Shown: one piece after another, positions 17,079-26,951 of the stretch | How positions within the stretch are numbered: the stretch's first letter is position 1 | Layout: each line of letters starts with the position of its first letter | Assembly: GCF_001870205.1 (NCBI RefSeq) | Contig: NZ_CP017267.1 | Location: forward strand, 856,501 to 920,500 | DNA length: 64,000 nucleotides | Source: Vagococcus teuberi | GTDB lineage: Bacteria; Bacillota; Bacilli; Lactobacillales; Vagococcaceae | Reading direction: 5' to 3' | Position numbers and translations under genes: made by a program | The notes under the pieces: generated by a model | Databases searched by the model: none | What the model was told of the DNA's origin: nothing | What the model saw: the letters and a program-made list of their open reading frames with translations, nothing else

Positions 17079-19046
17079 ATGGATTACAAAAAAGTCGCAC
17101 AAGAGATTAGTGATGCCTTAGGAAAAGGTAATTTACAAGCTGCAGCTCATTGTGCCACACGTTTGAGGTTAGTGTTAAAAGATTCTGGGAAAGTTAATCA
17201 GGTGGCTCTTGATAATATTGACGCAGTCAAAGGGACATTTGAGGTTAATGGCCAGTTTCAAATTATTATTGGCGCAGGAGATGTAGACAAGGTTTACAAA
17301 GAACTTGTTGCAATCACAAATGTGAAAGAAGTGTCAACGTCTGATGTGAAGGAAGAAGCTGTATCAGATAAAAAACAGAATCCTGTTATGACGTTTATCA
17401 AAGTTTTATCTGACATTTTTGTGCCAATCGTTCCAGCGTTAGTTGCGGGCGGTTTGTTAATGGCTTTAAACAATGTCTTAACAGCGGAAAACTTATTTGG
17501 TGCACAATCTGTTGTCCAAATGTATCCTGTTTTAGAAGATTATGCTGGAATTATTAATTTATTAGCGTCAGCACCATTTGCATTCTTACCAATCCTTGTT
17601 GGTTTTTCTGCCACAAAACGATTTGGTGGGAACCCTTATCTAGGGGCAGCAATAGGTATGGCAATGGTTATGCCAGACTTGGTAAATGGTTATGGTGTGG
17701 CAAATGCGATTGCAGATGGCACGATGAACTATTGGCATATTTTTGGTATGGATGTGGCTCAAGCCGGATATCAAGGTTCTGTATTACCAGTTTTAGCAGT
17801 TTCATGGATTTTAGCGACGTTAGAGAAATTCTTCCATAAACATATCTCAAATGCCTTTGACTTTACATTTACACCGATGTTAGCATTGATTATCACAGGA
17901 TTTTTGACATTTACTTTTGTTGGACCTGTTATGAGAGGATTTTCTGATGGACTAACAGATTCTTTAGTTTGGTTGTATGACACAACTGGAGCTATTGGAT
18001 TAGGTGTTTTCGGACTATTTTACTCTCCAATTGTTATCACTGGGTTGCATCAAAGTTTCCCAGCTATCGAGACAACTCTGTTAGCTGATGTAGCGAAAAC
18101 GGGCGGATCTTTTATTTTCCCAGTTGCTTCTATGGCGAACGTTGCTCAAGGTGGGGCAGCATTAGCGATTATGTTCTTAACAAAAAATGAAAAACAAAAA
18201 AGTTTAGCAACATCAGCAAGTATTTCAGCTCTATTAGGTATCACAGAGCCGGCTATTTTTGGGGTTAACTTAAAACTTAAATTTCCGTTTATCTGTGCGA
18301 TGATTGCTTCAGGTGTGGCAACCACTTTTATTGGATTTTTCCACGTATTAGCAGTGGCTATGGGGCCAGCTAGTGTGATTGGGTTTATCTCGATCGCACC
18401 AAAATCAATTCCTTATTACTTGATTGGGATTGTCATCAGTGTTGTAGTAGCATTTATCACGACTTATCTATATGGTAAGAAAAATAGTCATTTACTTGCA
18501 GAAGCAACACCGACACAAACATCTGATAATGTAGCAGTTGAAATCAACGAAGACCCTGAAGAAGTAGTTGAATCAGTACAAGATGATGTAATAGAAGCAC
18601 CTATCACTGGTGAAGTGGTTCAATTGAAAGATGTGAATGACCCAGTATTCTCACAAGAATTGATGGGTAAAGGAATTGCGATTTTACCAACAGATGGTAA
18701 AGTCTACTCGCCTGTTGATGGTGAACTAACGGTTGTGTACGACTCTAAACATGCTTATGGTATTATGTCGGACAAACACGCAGAAGTTCTAATCCACATT
18801 GGAATTGATACAGTTCAATTAAATGGTGAAGGATTTACGACTGAAAAAACAACTGGTGACATCGTCAAAAAAGGTGATTTACTAGGAACGGTTGATTTAG
18901 AAGTATTGAAAGAAAAAGGTTATGACTCAACAGTCATGATGATTGTGACAAACACAAATGCCTTCAGTAGTGTTGAAGCTTTAGATAAAAAAGAAGTGTC
19001 TGCTAAAGAAGATATTTTAGTAGTGACTCAGCCAACAGAAAATTAA
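17079..19046 (+). CDS. scrA: Sucrose PTS transporter subunit EIIBCA
   Basis: A 655-residue phosphotransferase permease that imports sucrose as sucrose 6-phosphate. The domain order is IIB (residues 1-85, active-site Cys in AAHCATRLRLVLKD), IIC (about 105-465, some ten membrane helices, with the conserved ALLGITEPAIFGVNLK), and IIA (about 500-650, active-site His in HAEVLIHIGIDTV). This BCA fusion is typical of lactic acid bacteria. ATG 17079 follows AGGAGG by 7 bases; an upstream in-frame start at 16998 overlaps the -35 box and is rejected. It is divergent from scrB and controlled by the operators between them. Confidence 0.93.
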   Translation: MDYKKVAQEISDALGKGNLQAAAHCATRLRLVLKDSGKVNQVALDNIDAVKGTFEVNGQFQIIIGAGDVDKVYKELVAITNVKEVSTSDVKEEAVSDKKQNPVMTFIKVLSDIFVPIVPALVAGGLLMALNNVLTAENLFGAQSVVQMYPVLEDYAGIINLLASAPFAFLPILVGFSATKRFGGNPYLGAAIGMAMVMPDLVNGYGVANAIADGTMNYWHIFGMDVAQAGYQGSVLPVLAVSWILATLEKFFHKHISNAFDFTFTPMLALIITGFLTFTFVGPVMRGFSDGLTDSLVWLYDTTGAIGLGVFGLFYSPIVITGLHQSFPAIETTLLADVAKTGGSFIFPVASMANVAQGGAALAIMFLTKNEKQKSLATSASISALLGITEPAIFGVNLKLKFPFICAMIASGVATTFIGFFHVLAVAMGPASVIGFISIAPKSIPYYLIGIVISVVVAFITTYLYGKKNSHLLAEATPTQTSDNVAVEINEDPEEVVESVQDDVIEAPITGEVVQLKDVNDPVFSQELMGKGIAILPTDGKVYSPVDGELTVVYDSKHAYGIMSDKHAEVLIHIGIDTVQLNGEGFTTEKTTGDIVKKGDLLGTVDLEVLKEKGYDSTVMMIVTNTNAFSSVEALDKKEVSAKEDILVVTQPTEN

Positions 19047-19049
19047 TAG

Positions 19050-19099
19050 AAAACACGTTTATTTTGATAGATAATCAGAATAAACGTGTTTCTTTTTTT
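19050..19099. terminator. Bidirectional terminator between scrA and the ABC permease
   Basis: AAACACGTTTATT (19051-19063) pairs with AATAAACGTGTTT (19079-19091), followed by a T-run. It serves both convergent genes. Confidence 0.85.
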
Positions 19100-19745
19100 A
19101 TGATAGTATTGGAAATCTTTTTTCTAGACTGTATTGGATTTTTTCAATCAAAATACATAAAATCCAGTAGATACAAGCAACTAAAAAGTACATGGATAGG
19201 AAGTTAAATTCTCTCCCACCAATAATTTTAGCTTGTTGGAAAATATCTGTTACGGTAATCATGGCTGCAAGAGATGAGCCTTTAACTAAATCTATGGCAA
19301 CGTTACTCATAGGAGCAATGGCAATTCGAATAGCTTGTGGCATGATGATGTCTTTGACGATTAACGTGTTTTTCATACCGAGTGCTCGTGAGGCTTCCCA
19401 TTGTCCATGATTCACACTATGCATCGAACTTTTAAATATTTCAGATAAAAAAGCACTACTTGTGAGTCCAAAGCAGAGAATACTCGCTAGGACGGGATTA
19501 ATTTGCATAGGTAAACCAAAATAAAGAGCAAAGAGCAAGACAATCGCCGGAATTCCTCTAAAAAATGAAGAGTAGACGATTAAAATAGCGTTGATGAGAC
19601 CATTGTTTAACAATCTTAACAGGTAAATCAAACTGGCTAAAACAGAACCTAGTAAAAATGATGCGACACTAATCAACAAAGTATAGGGCAATCCTTTTAA
19701 TACAAAAGGAATTGACTCAATCATTAACGTTGTATCAATTATCAT
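19098..19745 (-). CDS. Polar amino acid ABC transporter permease
   Basis: A 215-residue membrane subunit of a His/Glu/Gln/Arg-type importer. It has about five helices and the EAA-loop motif that contacts the ATPase (GQWEASRALGMKNTLIVKDI, then IMPQAIRIAIAP). The start is two bases after the lipoprotein gene, so the two are co-transcribed. No ATPase gene lies in this operon, and the far GlnQ gene at 62.5 kb belongs to a different transporter. The unit must therefore borrow an ATPase. The substrate could be cystine or another polar amino acid; the sequence does not decide. Confidence 0.85.
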   Translation of the reverse strand: MIIDTTLMIESIPFVLKGLPYTLLISVASFLLGSVLASLIYLLRLLNNGLINAILIVYSSFFRGIPAIVLLFALYFGLPMQINPVLASILCFGLTSSAFLSEIFKSSMHSVNHGQWEASRALGMKNTLIVKDIIMPQAIRIAIAPMSNVAIDLVKGSSLAAMITVTDIFQQAKIIGGREFNFLSMYFLVACIYWILCILIEKIQYSLEKRFPILS

Positions 19746-19747
19746 GT

Positions 19748-20572
19748 TTACTCAACCTCAATTGTTTTTGATATCTTAACAGTTGGCTTTTTAGAAATAT
19801 CTTCTCCATAAAAAGAAGTAGCAATTTTTGTTAAGGTTCCATCTTTTTTCATGTCTGTGATAGATGAATCAATTTCTTTTTTTAATTCTTGGTTATCTTT
19901 ATTAATGACAAGACCTGAAGATGATGGGTTGAAATAGACATCTTCTAATATTTTAACAGGCATATCTGGTAGAGCAGCAACAGCCATTTTTTGTAAGTAA
20001 TAGTCATTTAAGATAACATCTGTGCGTCCCTTGACTAAGTCAGTCATGTATTGATCATTTGTTGCGTTGTCATAATTTACTAGGGTGGCACCTAATGATT
20101 CGGCTACTTTCATATAGGTAGTAGAAGCTTCGCCTGCTGCTTTTTTACCTTTTACATCATCTAAAGAGGAAATACCTGAATTATCTTCTTTTCTAACGAC
20201 CATACTACCAAAAGAATATTTGATTGGTTCAGATAAACTAAATTTCTCTTCACGTTTTTTATTGATTGAAAAGTCATTTGCGGCGATGTCTGCTTTATGT
20301 GTTTGAACAGCCGATAACATGCCATCGACGTTAAATTCTTTAAAGGTCACTTTTTTGTTTAGTCTTTTACCGATTTCTTTTGTTACTTCCACGTCATAAC
20401 CGGTTAACTCATTTTTGTCATTGTAGTATGAACTTGGAAATAGTGTACCTGATGTCGCAACAACTAATTCGTCTGATGCTACTTTTTTAGTTGGATTTTC
20501 TTTTGTGTCATTTTTACACCCACCTAATATAACCAAACATGCTACTGATAAATATAATAACGTTTTTTTCAT
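19748..20572 (-). CDS. Amino acid ABC transporter substrate-binding lipoprotein
   Basis: A 274-residue SBP_bac_3 family protein anchored to the outer membrane face. A signal peptide (residues 1-18, YLSVACLVILGG) ends in the lipobox LGGC, so Cys-19 is lipidated. The mature part has the family pattern: ELVVATSGTLFP, LTGYDVEVTKEIGKRL, the central VDGMLSAVQTHKADI and FSLSEPIKYSFGSMVV. These are the ligand-pocket blocks of the polar amino-acid binders, including cystine binders. It is the first gene of a two-gene minus-strand operon with the permease. Confidence 0.87.
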   Translation of the reverse strand: MKKTLLYLSVACLVILGGCKNDTKENPTKKVASDELVVATSGTLFPSSYYNDKNELTGYDVEVTKEIGKRLNKKVTFKEFNVDGMLSAVQTHKADIAANDFSINKKREEKFSLSEPIKYSFGSMVVRKEDNSGISSLDDVKGKKAAGEASTTYMKVAESLGATLVNYDNATNDQYMTDLVKGRTDVILNDYYLQKMAVAALPDMPVKILEDVYFNPSSSGLVINKDNQELKKEIDSSITDMKKDGTLTKIATSFYGEDISKKPTVKISKTIEVE

Positions 20573-20774
20573 TTTGTCTCTCCTTCAAAATTGATCAGGT
20601 TGAGTATAAACAGATGACTGATGAAAATCTATTAGATTGACCTATTTAGTGAATTTATTCAGAGAATAGTTCCTTTATCAAGGTTTTGTGAAACAATATT
20701 GTTTTTTTTATGGAATCTTAGATGTTTAACATGATCTTTGGTATAATAAAAGAAAAAACAAGGAGTGTTGAGAT
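20573..20774. promoter_or_regulatory. Divergent promoter region of the ABC lipoprotein and the tautomerase
   Basis: The 200-bp spacer holds an extended -10 TTGGTATAAT (TATAAT at 20742-20747) for the tautomerase and an AAGGAG ribosome site ending near 20765. No other element is evident. Confidence 0.5.
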
Positions 20775-20951
20775 ATGCCATTAGTTCATATTGAATTACT
20801 TGAAGGTAGAACAGCAGAACAAAAAGAATCGTTAGTGAAAGACGTGACCGAAGCAATTGTGAAAAACACAGGAGCGAAGACGGAAAACGTTCATATCGTG
20901 ATTTCTGATATGAAAAAAGGTGACTATGCAGTCGGCGGTAAAATGAAATAA
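20775..20951 (+). CDS. 4-oxalocrotonate tautomerase family protein
   Basis: A 58-residue enzyme of the tautomerase superfamily. Reading from ATG 20775 gives MPLVHIELLEGRTAEQKESL, placing the catalytic N-terminal Pro-1 after removal of Met. The family's conserved KxxLVKDVTEAI helix and NVHIVISDMKKGDYAVGG block follow. Length matches 4-OT and YwhB/DmpI subunits, which assemble into hexamers. The role in Lactobacillales is not established. AAGGAG lies 9 bases upstream. It stands alone before secG; a 100-residue open frame on the opposite strand is an antisense shadow. Confidence 0.85.
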   Translation: MPLVHIELLEGRTAEQKESLVKDVTEAIVKNTGAKTENVHIVISDMKKGDYAVGGKMK

Positions 20952-21044
20952 CACTAGACAATGTACTTTATTCAGACTAGTAATATTGAAAAAGGTATGA
21001 TAAAATTGAACAGATGATTATAGTTCAAGAGAAGGAGAGTTAAT

Positions 21045-21281
21045 ATGTATCAATTCTTATTAACCCTAATGTTAGTGTTATCCATTTTAATTATTATCGC
21101 TGTGATGATGCAACCAAGTAAGCAAAATAGTGCTGCTAGTGCGTTTTCAGGTGGTGCTAGTGAATTATTTGGAAAAACAAAAGCACGTGGGTTCGAAGCG
21201 TTTATGAAACGTGCGACAACAGTATTAGGATTCGCATGGGTGGCAGTGGCTATTGCACTTGCGTATTTGTCATCAAAATAA
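21045..21281 (+). CDS. secG: Preprotein translocase subunit SecG
   Basis: A 78-residue membrane protein that joins SecYE and assists SecA-driven export. It shows the two-helix layout of the family: residues 3-22 (FLLTLMLVLSILIIIAVMMQ), the conserved PSKQNSAASAFSGGASELFGK loop, and a second helix from about 55 to 75. GAGAGTT-type ribosome site precedes the ATG. The gene leads a conserved Lactobacillales order secG-est-rnr-smpB, here separated from est by a terminator. Confidence 0.93.
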   Translation: MYQFLLTLMLVLSILIIIAVMMQPSKQNSAASAFSGGASELFGKTKARGFEAFMKRATTVLGFAWVAVAIALAYLSSK

Positions 21282-21290
21282 TGTCAGTGT

Positions 21291-21318
21291 ATCTCCTGTT
21301 ATGACAGGAGATTTTTTT
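21291..21318 (+). terminator. secG terminator
   Basis: ATCTCCTGT and ACAGGAGAT form a 9-bp stem around a TATG loop, followed by seven T residues. Confidence 0.85.
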
Positions 21319-21362
21319 ATTGTTATAATGATTTGGTAGATGTGTTTGGGAGGAGTTAAACA

Positions 21363-22106
21363 ATGAAAGTAGAACCATTTTATTCAAAGGTAAGTCATAA
21401 GGCTGTGTTGTTATTTCATGCTTATACAGGAAGTTCAAATGACGTGAGAGCATTAGCTAGAAGAATTGAAAGAGAAGGGTTTTCAGTATATTGTCCCATG
21501 TTTACAGGACATGGCACAATGGAGCCAATGGATATATTAAAGCAAACATCAGATGTGTGGTGGGAAGATGCTAAACGAGCTGTTGAGTTTCTAAAAGAAG
21601 AAGAGCATGAAAAAATCGCCGTTTTTGGTCTGTCTATGGGAGGTTTGTTTGCGATGAAATTAATCGAGACCTATCCTGACACGTTTGTTGGAGGGGGAAC
21701 GTTTTCTTCTCCGCTAGACCCTAGTGATGCAACCAATATTTACCTGAATTTTTTTAAGTATTGTGAGTATCGTTATGATAAATTAAATCTTTCTTTAGAA
21801 GAAAAGACAAAAAAATTGGATAGTATAAAAGACCCTCTTGATATCCAACTTAAAGATATCAGTCTAACCGTACAATCAGTATATGAGGGATTATCTAGAA
21901 TAGAGAAAAACATTTTTCTTGCTCAATCGGCTAAAGATGAGATGGTCAGAGCAAAAGGTGTTTATGATGCTGCAGTAATTATGGAGAAAGCATTTGTCGA
22001 TGTTCATTGGTACCCAAACAGTACACATGTCATCACAGTGAGCCATGATAAGATTCAGTTTGAAAAAGATGTGGTGCAGTTTATCCACAAATTATCGTGG
22101 GAATAG
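21363..22106 (+). CDS. Carboxylesterase (Est30-like alpha/beta hydrolase)
   Basis: A 247-residue alpha/beta hydrolase. The nucleophile elbow GLSMGGLF (Ser near residue 93) and the oxyanion-hole strand LLFHAYTGSSNDVRAL are typical of bacterial monoacylglycerol-lipase-like carboxylesterases. The catalytic His is probably in NSTHVITV near the C-terminus and the Asp about 30 residues before it. Substrates are likely short-chain esters. GGGAGG precedes the ATG at 21363. The end overlaps an in-frame GTG of rnr, but the rnr ribosome site follows the stop, so the genes are adjacent. In Lactobacillales this gene commonly lies between secG and rnr. Confidence 0.88.
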   Translation: MKVEPFYSKVSHKAVLLFHAYTGSSNDVRALARRIEREGFSVYCPMFTGHGTMEPMDILKQTSDVWWEDAKRAVEFLKEEEHEKIAVFGLSMGGLFAMKLIETYPDTFVGGGTFSSPLDPSDATNIYLNFFKYCEYRYDKLNLSLEEKTKKLDSIKDPLDIQLKDISLTVQSVYEGLSRIEKNIFLAQSAKDEMVRAKGVYDAAVIMEKAFVDVHWYPNSTHVITVSHDKIQFEKDVVQFIHKLSWE

Positions 22107-22114
22107 GAGGAAGT

Positions 22115-24463
22115 ATGAGAAAAACATTAAAAGAAACCATTATAGATGCGATGACGTCTAGTAAAAAAAAGTCATTTTCAGTTGAACAATTAGCAGAGAT
22201 GCTAGGGTTACAAAAAAGTAATGACTTTAAAGAGTTAGTTCAAGCTATTGCACAAATGGAAAGAGAACAACTTGTTACCTTTAATCAAAAAGGAAAAATA
22301 AAATTAGTCGCAAAAGAAACGGTTCTTGAAGGCGTGTTTCGTTCGAATGAACGAGGATTTGGCTTTGTGACGGTTGAGGGTGAGGACACTGATGTCTTTA
22401 TTAGTCGAGATGAGACTGGTTATGCTCTTGAAGGAGATAAAGTTGAAATCGAGATATTAAAAGCAGGTAATCCATTGGAAGACCAAGCACCAGAAGGAAA
22501 AGTAGTTAAAATTATCGAGCGAGGTATGAGCCAAATTGTCGGTATTTTTACGTTGTTTACAGAAAGTGAGCAACAAGAAACAGGCCTGTATGGTGTCGTA
22601 ACACCAAAAGATAAGAAATTAAGTCGCTATAAAGTCTTTGTCGCGGCAGAAGGTATTAAACCTGAAGAAGGAAGTGTCGTGGCTGTTGAAGTGACACATT
22701 ATCCCGAAGCTGGTTATACAAATAGTTTTGAAGGATTAGTTAAACAAGTCATTGGACATAAAAATGATCCGGGGATGGATATTTTATCGATTGTATTGCA
22801 ATTAGGTATCCCTACAGAGTTTGACGAAGCAACGTTAAAACAAGCAGAAGAATTACCTGATGAGGTTCTTGAAAGTGACTTACTTCATCGTGTTGATTTA
22901 AGAGATGAAGTGGTGGTGACGATCGATGGGGTAGAGGCAAAAGACTTAGATGATGCCGTTCGAGTAGAAAAATTAGGTAATGGCAATTTCTTCTTGGGTG
23001 TTTACATTGCAGATGTGTCTCATTATGTGACAGAAAATAGTCCACTTGATGCAGAAGCAAGTGATCGAGCAACGAGTGTGTATTTAACAGACCGCGTGAT
23101 TCCAATGTTACCAAGAAAACTATCAAATGGTATTTGTTCGTTGAATCCTGATGTAGACCGCTTGGCAATGGCTTGCGAGATGGAAATCACACCAGATGGA
23201 GATGTGGTATCACATGATATTTTTGAAACGGTGATTCATTCGAATGCACGTATGACGTATGATGAAGTCAATGATATCATTGAAGGAACAAACGATGAGA
23301 CAATCAAACAATACAGTGAACTTGTTCCGATGTTTCATCTGATGAATGAGTTACATGAGATTCTTGAGAGTAAACGTGCTAATCGTGGCGCGATTTCTTT
23401 TGAAGATAGAGAAGCATATATCGTAGTGGATAGTGACGGACACCCAATTGATATTAAACTTCGTAAGCGAAAAGCTGCCGAGCGTTTAATCGAGTCATTT
23501 ATGCTAGCTGCGAATGAAACTGTGGCAAAAACTTATACAGACAGACAGCTACCATTTATTTACCGAATCCATGAACATCCAAAAGAAGAGAAAGTGCAAC
23601 GCTTTTTAGAGTTTATGACAAACTTTGGTATCATGGTTAAAGGAAAAAAAGATGCTGTGTCTCCAAAAGAATTGCAACGAGTATTAGATCAAGTTAGTGA
23701 CCGACCAGAAGAACCGGTTGTGAGTATGATGCTACTTCGCAGTATGCAACAAGCAAAATATTCTGAAGATCCAGTGGGACATTATGGATTAGCCGCAGAT
23801 GATTACACTCATTTTACGTCGCCAATCAGACGATATCCTGACTTATTGGTTCACCGATTGATTAAAGATTATGAAAAAGGTAAAATTACAGATAAAGTCA
23901 AACAAAAATGGGAAGAAGCCATTCCTGATATTGCAGACCACAGTTCTAAAATGGAGAGACGAGCAGTTGAGGCTGAACGTGAAACAGATAAACTGAAGAA
24001 AACTGAGTTTATGCAAGACAAAGTAGATGAAGAGTTTGACGGTATTATTACTTCAATCACTAAATTTGGTTTGTTTATCGAGTTGCCAAATACGATTGAA
24101 GGTTTGGTTCACGTTAATCAACTTAAAGATGATTACTATCACTTTATTGAAAGTCACATGGCTTTAGTTGGTGAAAGAACTGGTAAGGTTTATAAAATCG
24201 GTCAAAAAGTCCATATCAAATTAACAAAAGCAGATGTTGACACAAGAGAGATTGATTTTGAATTGTTATCAGCTGAGCCCTTAACTGAAACGATCGATAT
24301 ACCAAAGCATAACAAAAAGAACAAACAAACCAGTCGCCGTAATGACAGTAGAAAAAAAGGGGCAGATAAGCCTGACTTTGGTAAAAAAGGTCAAAAGGGC
24401 AAGAAAGGGAAGAAACCTTTCTATAAATCAGTGAAGAAAAAACCGAAGAAAAAGAAAAAGTGA
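22115..24463 (+). CDS. rnr: Ribonuclease R
   Basis: A 782-residue processive 3'-5' exoribonuclease for structured RNA and, with tmRNA-SmpB, for defective mRNA. Domains in order are an N-terminal helix-turn-helix-like region (1-70), cold-shock domains (about 75-230), the RNB catalytic domain (about 250-580, with [18 protein letters not shown] carrying the Mg2+ Asp residues), an S1 domain (about 620-700, [18 protein letters not shown]) and an unusually Lys-rich tail ending [12 protein letters not shown] 22115 follows GGAGG by 4-5 bases; the GTG at 22097 lies upstream of that site. It is co-directional with smpB 10 bp downstream, which fits their joint role in trans-translation. Confidence 0.95.
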   Translation: MRKTLKETIIDAMTSSKKKSFSVEQLAEMLGLQKSNDFKELVQAIAQMEREQLVTFNQKGKIKLVAKETVLEGVFRSNERGFGFVTVEGEDTDVFISRDETGYALEGDKVEIEILKAGNPLEDQAPEGKVVKIIERGMSQIVGIFTLFTESEQQETGLYGVVTPKDKKLSRYKVFVAAEGIKPEEGSVVAVEVTHYPEAGYTNSFEGLVKQVIGHKNDPGMDILSIVLQLGIPTEFDEATLKQAEELPDEVLESDLLHRVDLRDEVVVTIDGVEAKDLDDAVRVEKLGNGNFFLGVYIADVSHYVTENSPLDAEASDRATSVYLTDRVIPMLPRKLSNGICSLNPDVDRLAMACEMEITPDGDVVSHDIFETVIHSNARMTYDEVNDIIEGTNDETIKQYSELVPMFHLMNELHEILESKRANRGAISFEDREAYIVVDSDGHPIDIKLRKRKAAERLIESFMLAANETVAKTYTDRQLPFIYRIHEHPKEEKVQRFLEFMTNFGIMVKGKKDAVSPKELQRVLDQVSDRPEEPVVSMMLLRSMQQAKYSEDPVGHYGLAADDYTHFTSPIRRYPDLLVHRLIKDYEKGKITDKVKQKWEEAIPDIADHSSKMERRAVEAERETDKLKKTEFMQDKVDEEFDGIITSITKFGLFIELPNTIEGLVHVNQLKDDYYHFIESHMALVGERTGKVYKIGQKVHIKLTKADVDTREIDFELLSAEPLTETIDIPKHNKKNKQTSRRNDSRKKGADKPDFGKKGQKGKKGKKPFYKSVKKKPKKKKK

Positions 24464-24473
24464 GGGGTTAACC

Positions 24474-24938
24474 ATGCCTAAAGGTGAAGGAAATTTAATT
24501 GCTCAAAATCGTAAAGCTCGTCATGACTATTCGGTCTTTGAAACGTTTGAAGCAGGTATCGTGTTAAAAGGAACAGAGATTAAATCAATTAGACAACGTC
24601 GTGTTAACTTGAAAGATGGGTTTGCACGTGTACGTGATGGAGAAGCATACCTAATGAATGTCCACATCAGCCCGTATGATCAAGGGAACATTTTTAACCA
24701 TGACCCGCTTAGAACAAGAAAACTATTACTACACAAAAAGCAAATCATTAAAATCGGCACAGAGATGAAAAATCCTGGTGTGACGCTGATACCATTAAAG
24801 ATTTATATCAAAGATGGGTTTGCAAAAGTACTTTTAGGTTTAGCTAAAGGTAAAAAGCAATATGATAAACGTGAAGACTTAAAACGAAAAGACATGAACC
24901 GAGAGATTAATCGGGCGCTTAGAGACAAACAACGATAG
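24474..24938 (+). CDS. smpB: tmRNA-binding protein SmpB
   Basis: A 154-residue RNA-binding protein that carries tmRNA into stalled ribosomes. It has the family core: [39 protein letters not shown] and the [20 protein letters not shown] motif, then the basic tail [20 protein letters not shown] needed for decoding-centre contact. GGGGTT-like spacing from rnr is 10 bp. A terminator follows. The ssrA tmRNA gene itself is not visible in this window. Confidence 0.95.
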   Translation: MPKGEGNLIAQNRKARHDYSVFETFEAGIVLKGTEIKSIRQRRVNLKDGFARVRDGEAYLMNVHISPYDQGNIFNHDPLRTRKLLLHKKQIIKIGTEMKNPGVTLIPLKIYIKDGFAKVLLGLAKGKKQYDKREDLKRKDMNREINRALRDKQR

Positions 24939-24962
24939 TTTATCAGTTGTTTGTCTTTTTTT
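24924..24962 (+). terminator. smpB terminator
   Basis: GACAAACAAC (24924-24933) and GTTGTTTGTC (24946-24955) form a perfect stem that includes the end of smpB, followed by a T-run. Confidence 0.85.
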
Positions 24963-25394
24963 ATAAATGTTCGGAGTCTTTTAGTAGTTGGCACTTAATA
25001 TAGTGAATTATCAAACAATCAAAGACTAATTCTGTGTGTAAAGGTAATATTTTTGGTAAGTGTTATTATGCTTTTTATGGAGGTGATTAATAAGGAGACA
25101 AAAATCAATTTTTTTTAAATAGTTAGTTAAAAAAATGCAATAACTTTTATTATTCTGAGTATGTTTTAACCGAGTTTTCATTTGTCTTTTTTTTTGTATG
25201 AAACTTGTGAGAATTATACCGAATTACTTTGTGTTATTTATCATTTGGTGGTATTATAGTCTCGATAGTGACAGTCTATCAATGGACCATTATGTGGAAA
25301 AATGAATGTATCTACAAACATTTTTTCATACACTGTTACAGAAGCTAGAAAACTTCTGAATTTGTTTTAATATTGAGAAGAAAAGGGGTGAAAT
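24963..25394. promoter_or_regulatory. Upstream region of the ATP synthase operon
   Basis: This 430-bp spacer has no convincing gene. A likely promoter is TTGTGT (25229-25234) and TATTAT (25252-25257) with a 17-base spacer, leaving about 130 bp of leader. A perfect GGAGGTGATT at 25079-25088 is followed only by a few codons and is ignored. The gene for AtpI, often first in such operons, is absent here. Confidence 0.5.
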
Positions 25395-26120
25395 GTGGTG
25401 GAAGAAAAATCCTGGTTGTTTACCATTGGAGGTTTAACATTTGATGGAACGGTCGTAACAATGACGATATTGACTTGTTTGGTTGTCTTTGGATTAGTGT
25501 ATTATTGTACACGAAATTTAAAGCTTAAACCTACTGGTAAACAAAATGTCATGGAAGCTCTTGTTGATTTTGTTCGCGGTATCGTAGGTGATAACGTTGA
25601 AAAAAACGAAATCAAACAATATCATTTATTGGCATTTACTTTTTTCATGTTCGTACTAGTATCTAACACTTTAGGACTCATTACAAAAGTAACTTTGTTT
25701 CCAAGTGATGTCTCCTTCTGGAAGAGCCCGACTGCAGATCCAACAGTGACACTAACATTGGCATTTATAGCCATTATTTTAGCTAACTATTATGGAATTA
25801 AGAAGCAGGGTGTTAAAAGTTATTTTGTTAACAGTTATATGAAACCAGTGGGTTTTTTATTACCAATTAAGTTAATTGAGGAATTTACCAATGTATTAAC
25901 ACTTGGTTTACGTCTTTATGGTAATATTTTTGCAGGTGAGGTATTACTATCGTTAATTGCCGGATTAGGAGCAAGTAGTCCAACGAAATTTATTTTGGCT
26001 CTGCCACTTGAAGTGATATGGCAAGCCTTTTCGCTTTTCATTGGTGGAATCCAAGCATTTATTTTTGCTACTTTATTGATGGTCTATATCTCACATAAAG
26101 TAGAAATTGAAGAAGTATAA
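25395..26120 (+). CDS. atpB: F1Fo ATP synthase subunit a
   Basis: A 241-residue membrane subunit that forms the proton half-channels of Fo. Five or six helices are visible, and the essential Arg lies in TNVLTLGLRLYGNIFAGEVLLS near residue 175. The C-terminal IGGIQAFIFATLLMVYIS is also conserved. The start is a GTG (25395, with a second at 25398) 6 bases after GGGGTG; no ATG fits. First gene of atpBEFHAGDC. AtpI is not present upstream. Confidence 0.93.
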   Translation: MVEEKSWLFTIGGLTFDGTVVTMTILTCLVVFGLVYYCTRNLKLKPTGKQNVMEALVDFVRGIVGDNVEKNEIKQYHLLAFTFFMFVLVSNTLGLITKVTLFPSDVSFWKSPTADPTVTLTLAFIAIILANYYGIKKQGVKSYFVNSYMKPVGFLLPIKLIEEFTNVLTLGLRLYGNIFAGEVLLSLIAGLGASSPTKFILALPLEVIWQAFSLFIGGIQAFIFATLLMVYISHKVEIEEV

Positions 26121-26124
26121 GTAA

Positions 26125-26370
<246 letters not shown>

Positions 26371-26429
26371 CATATACAAGATTTAAAAGTTAATTAGATG
26401 AAATTCAGGGAAGGATGTGTCGTAATCAC

Positions 26430-26951
26430 ATGATGAATCAATTAGTGATTGCTAGTTCTGGACAAACTACGTTTAGTACCATTTTATTTGTCTCTGTTTC
26501 ATTTCTTGTATTGTTATTAGCGTTAAAGAAATTTGCTTGGGGACCTCTAACGACTATGTTAGACGAACGAGAAAACAAAATAGCTGGCGATATTGATAGT
26601 GCAGAACAATCAAAAATAGACGCTGCTAATTTAGCCAAACAAAGAGAAGTGGAATTAAAAGAAGCTCGTACTGAAGCTCAAAGTATTATTGCTCAAGCAA
26701 AAGATGTTGCTGAAAATAATGCTCATGCAATTATCGTAGAAGCTCAAGAACATGCAACAAGAATGAAAAAGCAAGCTCAAGAAGATTTGCGTCTTGAAAG
26801 AGAACGCTTATTGGCAGATGCTAAAAAAGAAGTGGCAGACTTGTCTGTGGAAATTGCCTCTAAAATACTTAAAAAGGAATTGTCGGCTAGTGCTCATCAA
26901 GAGTTGGTTCAATCAAGTATTGATAAGCTAGGAGTTGATGACAATGAATAA
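26430..26951 (+). CDS. atpF: F1Fo ATP synthase subunit b
   Basis: A stator protein of about 173 residues with one N-terminal membrane helix (about residues 10-33, FSTILFVSVSFLVLLLAL) and a long charged coiled coil. The LKKFAWGPLTTMLDERENKI segment after the helix is the family signature. An ATG at 26415 touches the AAGG ribosome site directly, so a start at 26430 or 26433 is more plausible, though the spacing is then long. The end overlaps atpH by 8 bases. Confidence 0.92.
   Translation: MMNQLVIASSGQTTFSTILFVSVSFLVLLLALKKFAWGPLTTMLDERENKIAGDIDSAEQSKIDAANLAKQREVELKEARTEAQSIIAQAKDVAENNAHAIIVEAQEHATRMKKQAQEDLRLERERLLADAKKEVADLSVEIASKILKKELSASAHQELVQSSIDKLGVDDNE

Noticed and set aside
20659-20961. 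100-residue open frame on the minus strand
   Set aside because: It is antisense to the tautomerase gene, which has a Pro-1 start, ribosome site and promoter. The minus-strand protein is Ser/Leu/Arg-rich without domains.
22097-22114. GTG start for rnr six codons upstream
   Set aside because: It overlaps the ribosome site and the end of the esterase gene; ATG 22115 has the GGAGG at proper distance.
25077-25118. GGAGGTGATT followed by a short open frame
   Set aside because: The strong ribosome-like site lies inside the only nearby frame of 13 codons, with no downstream start; probably chance.
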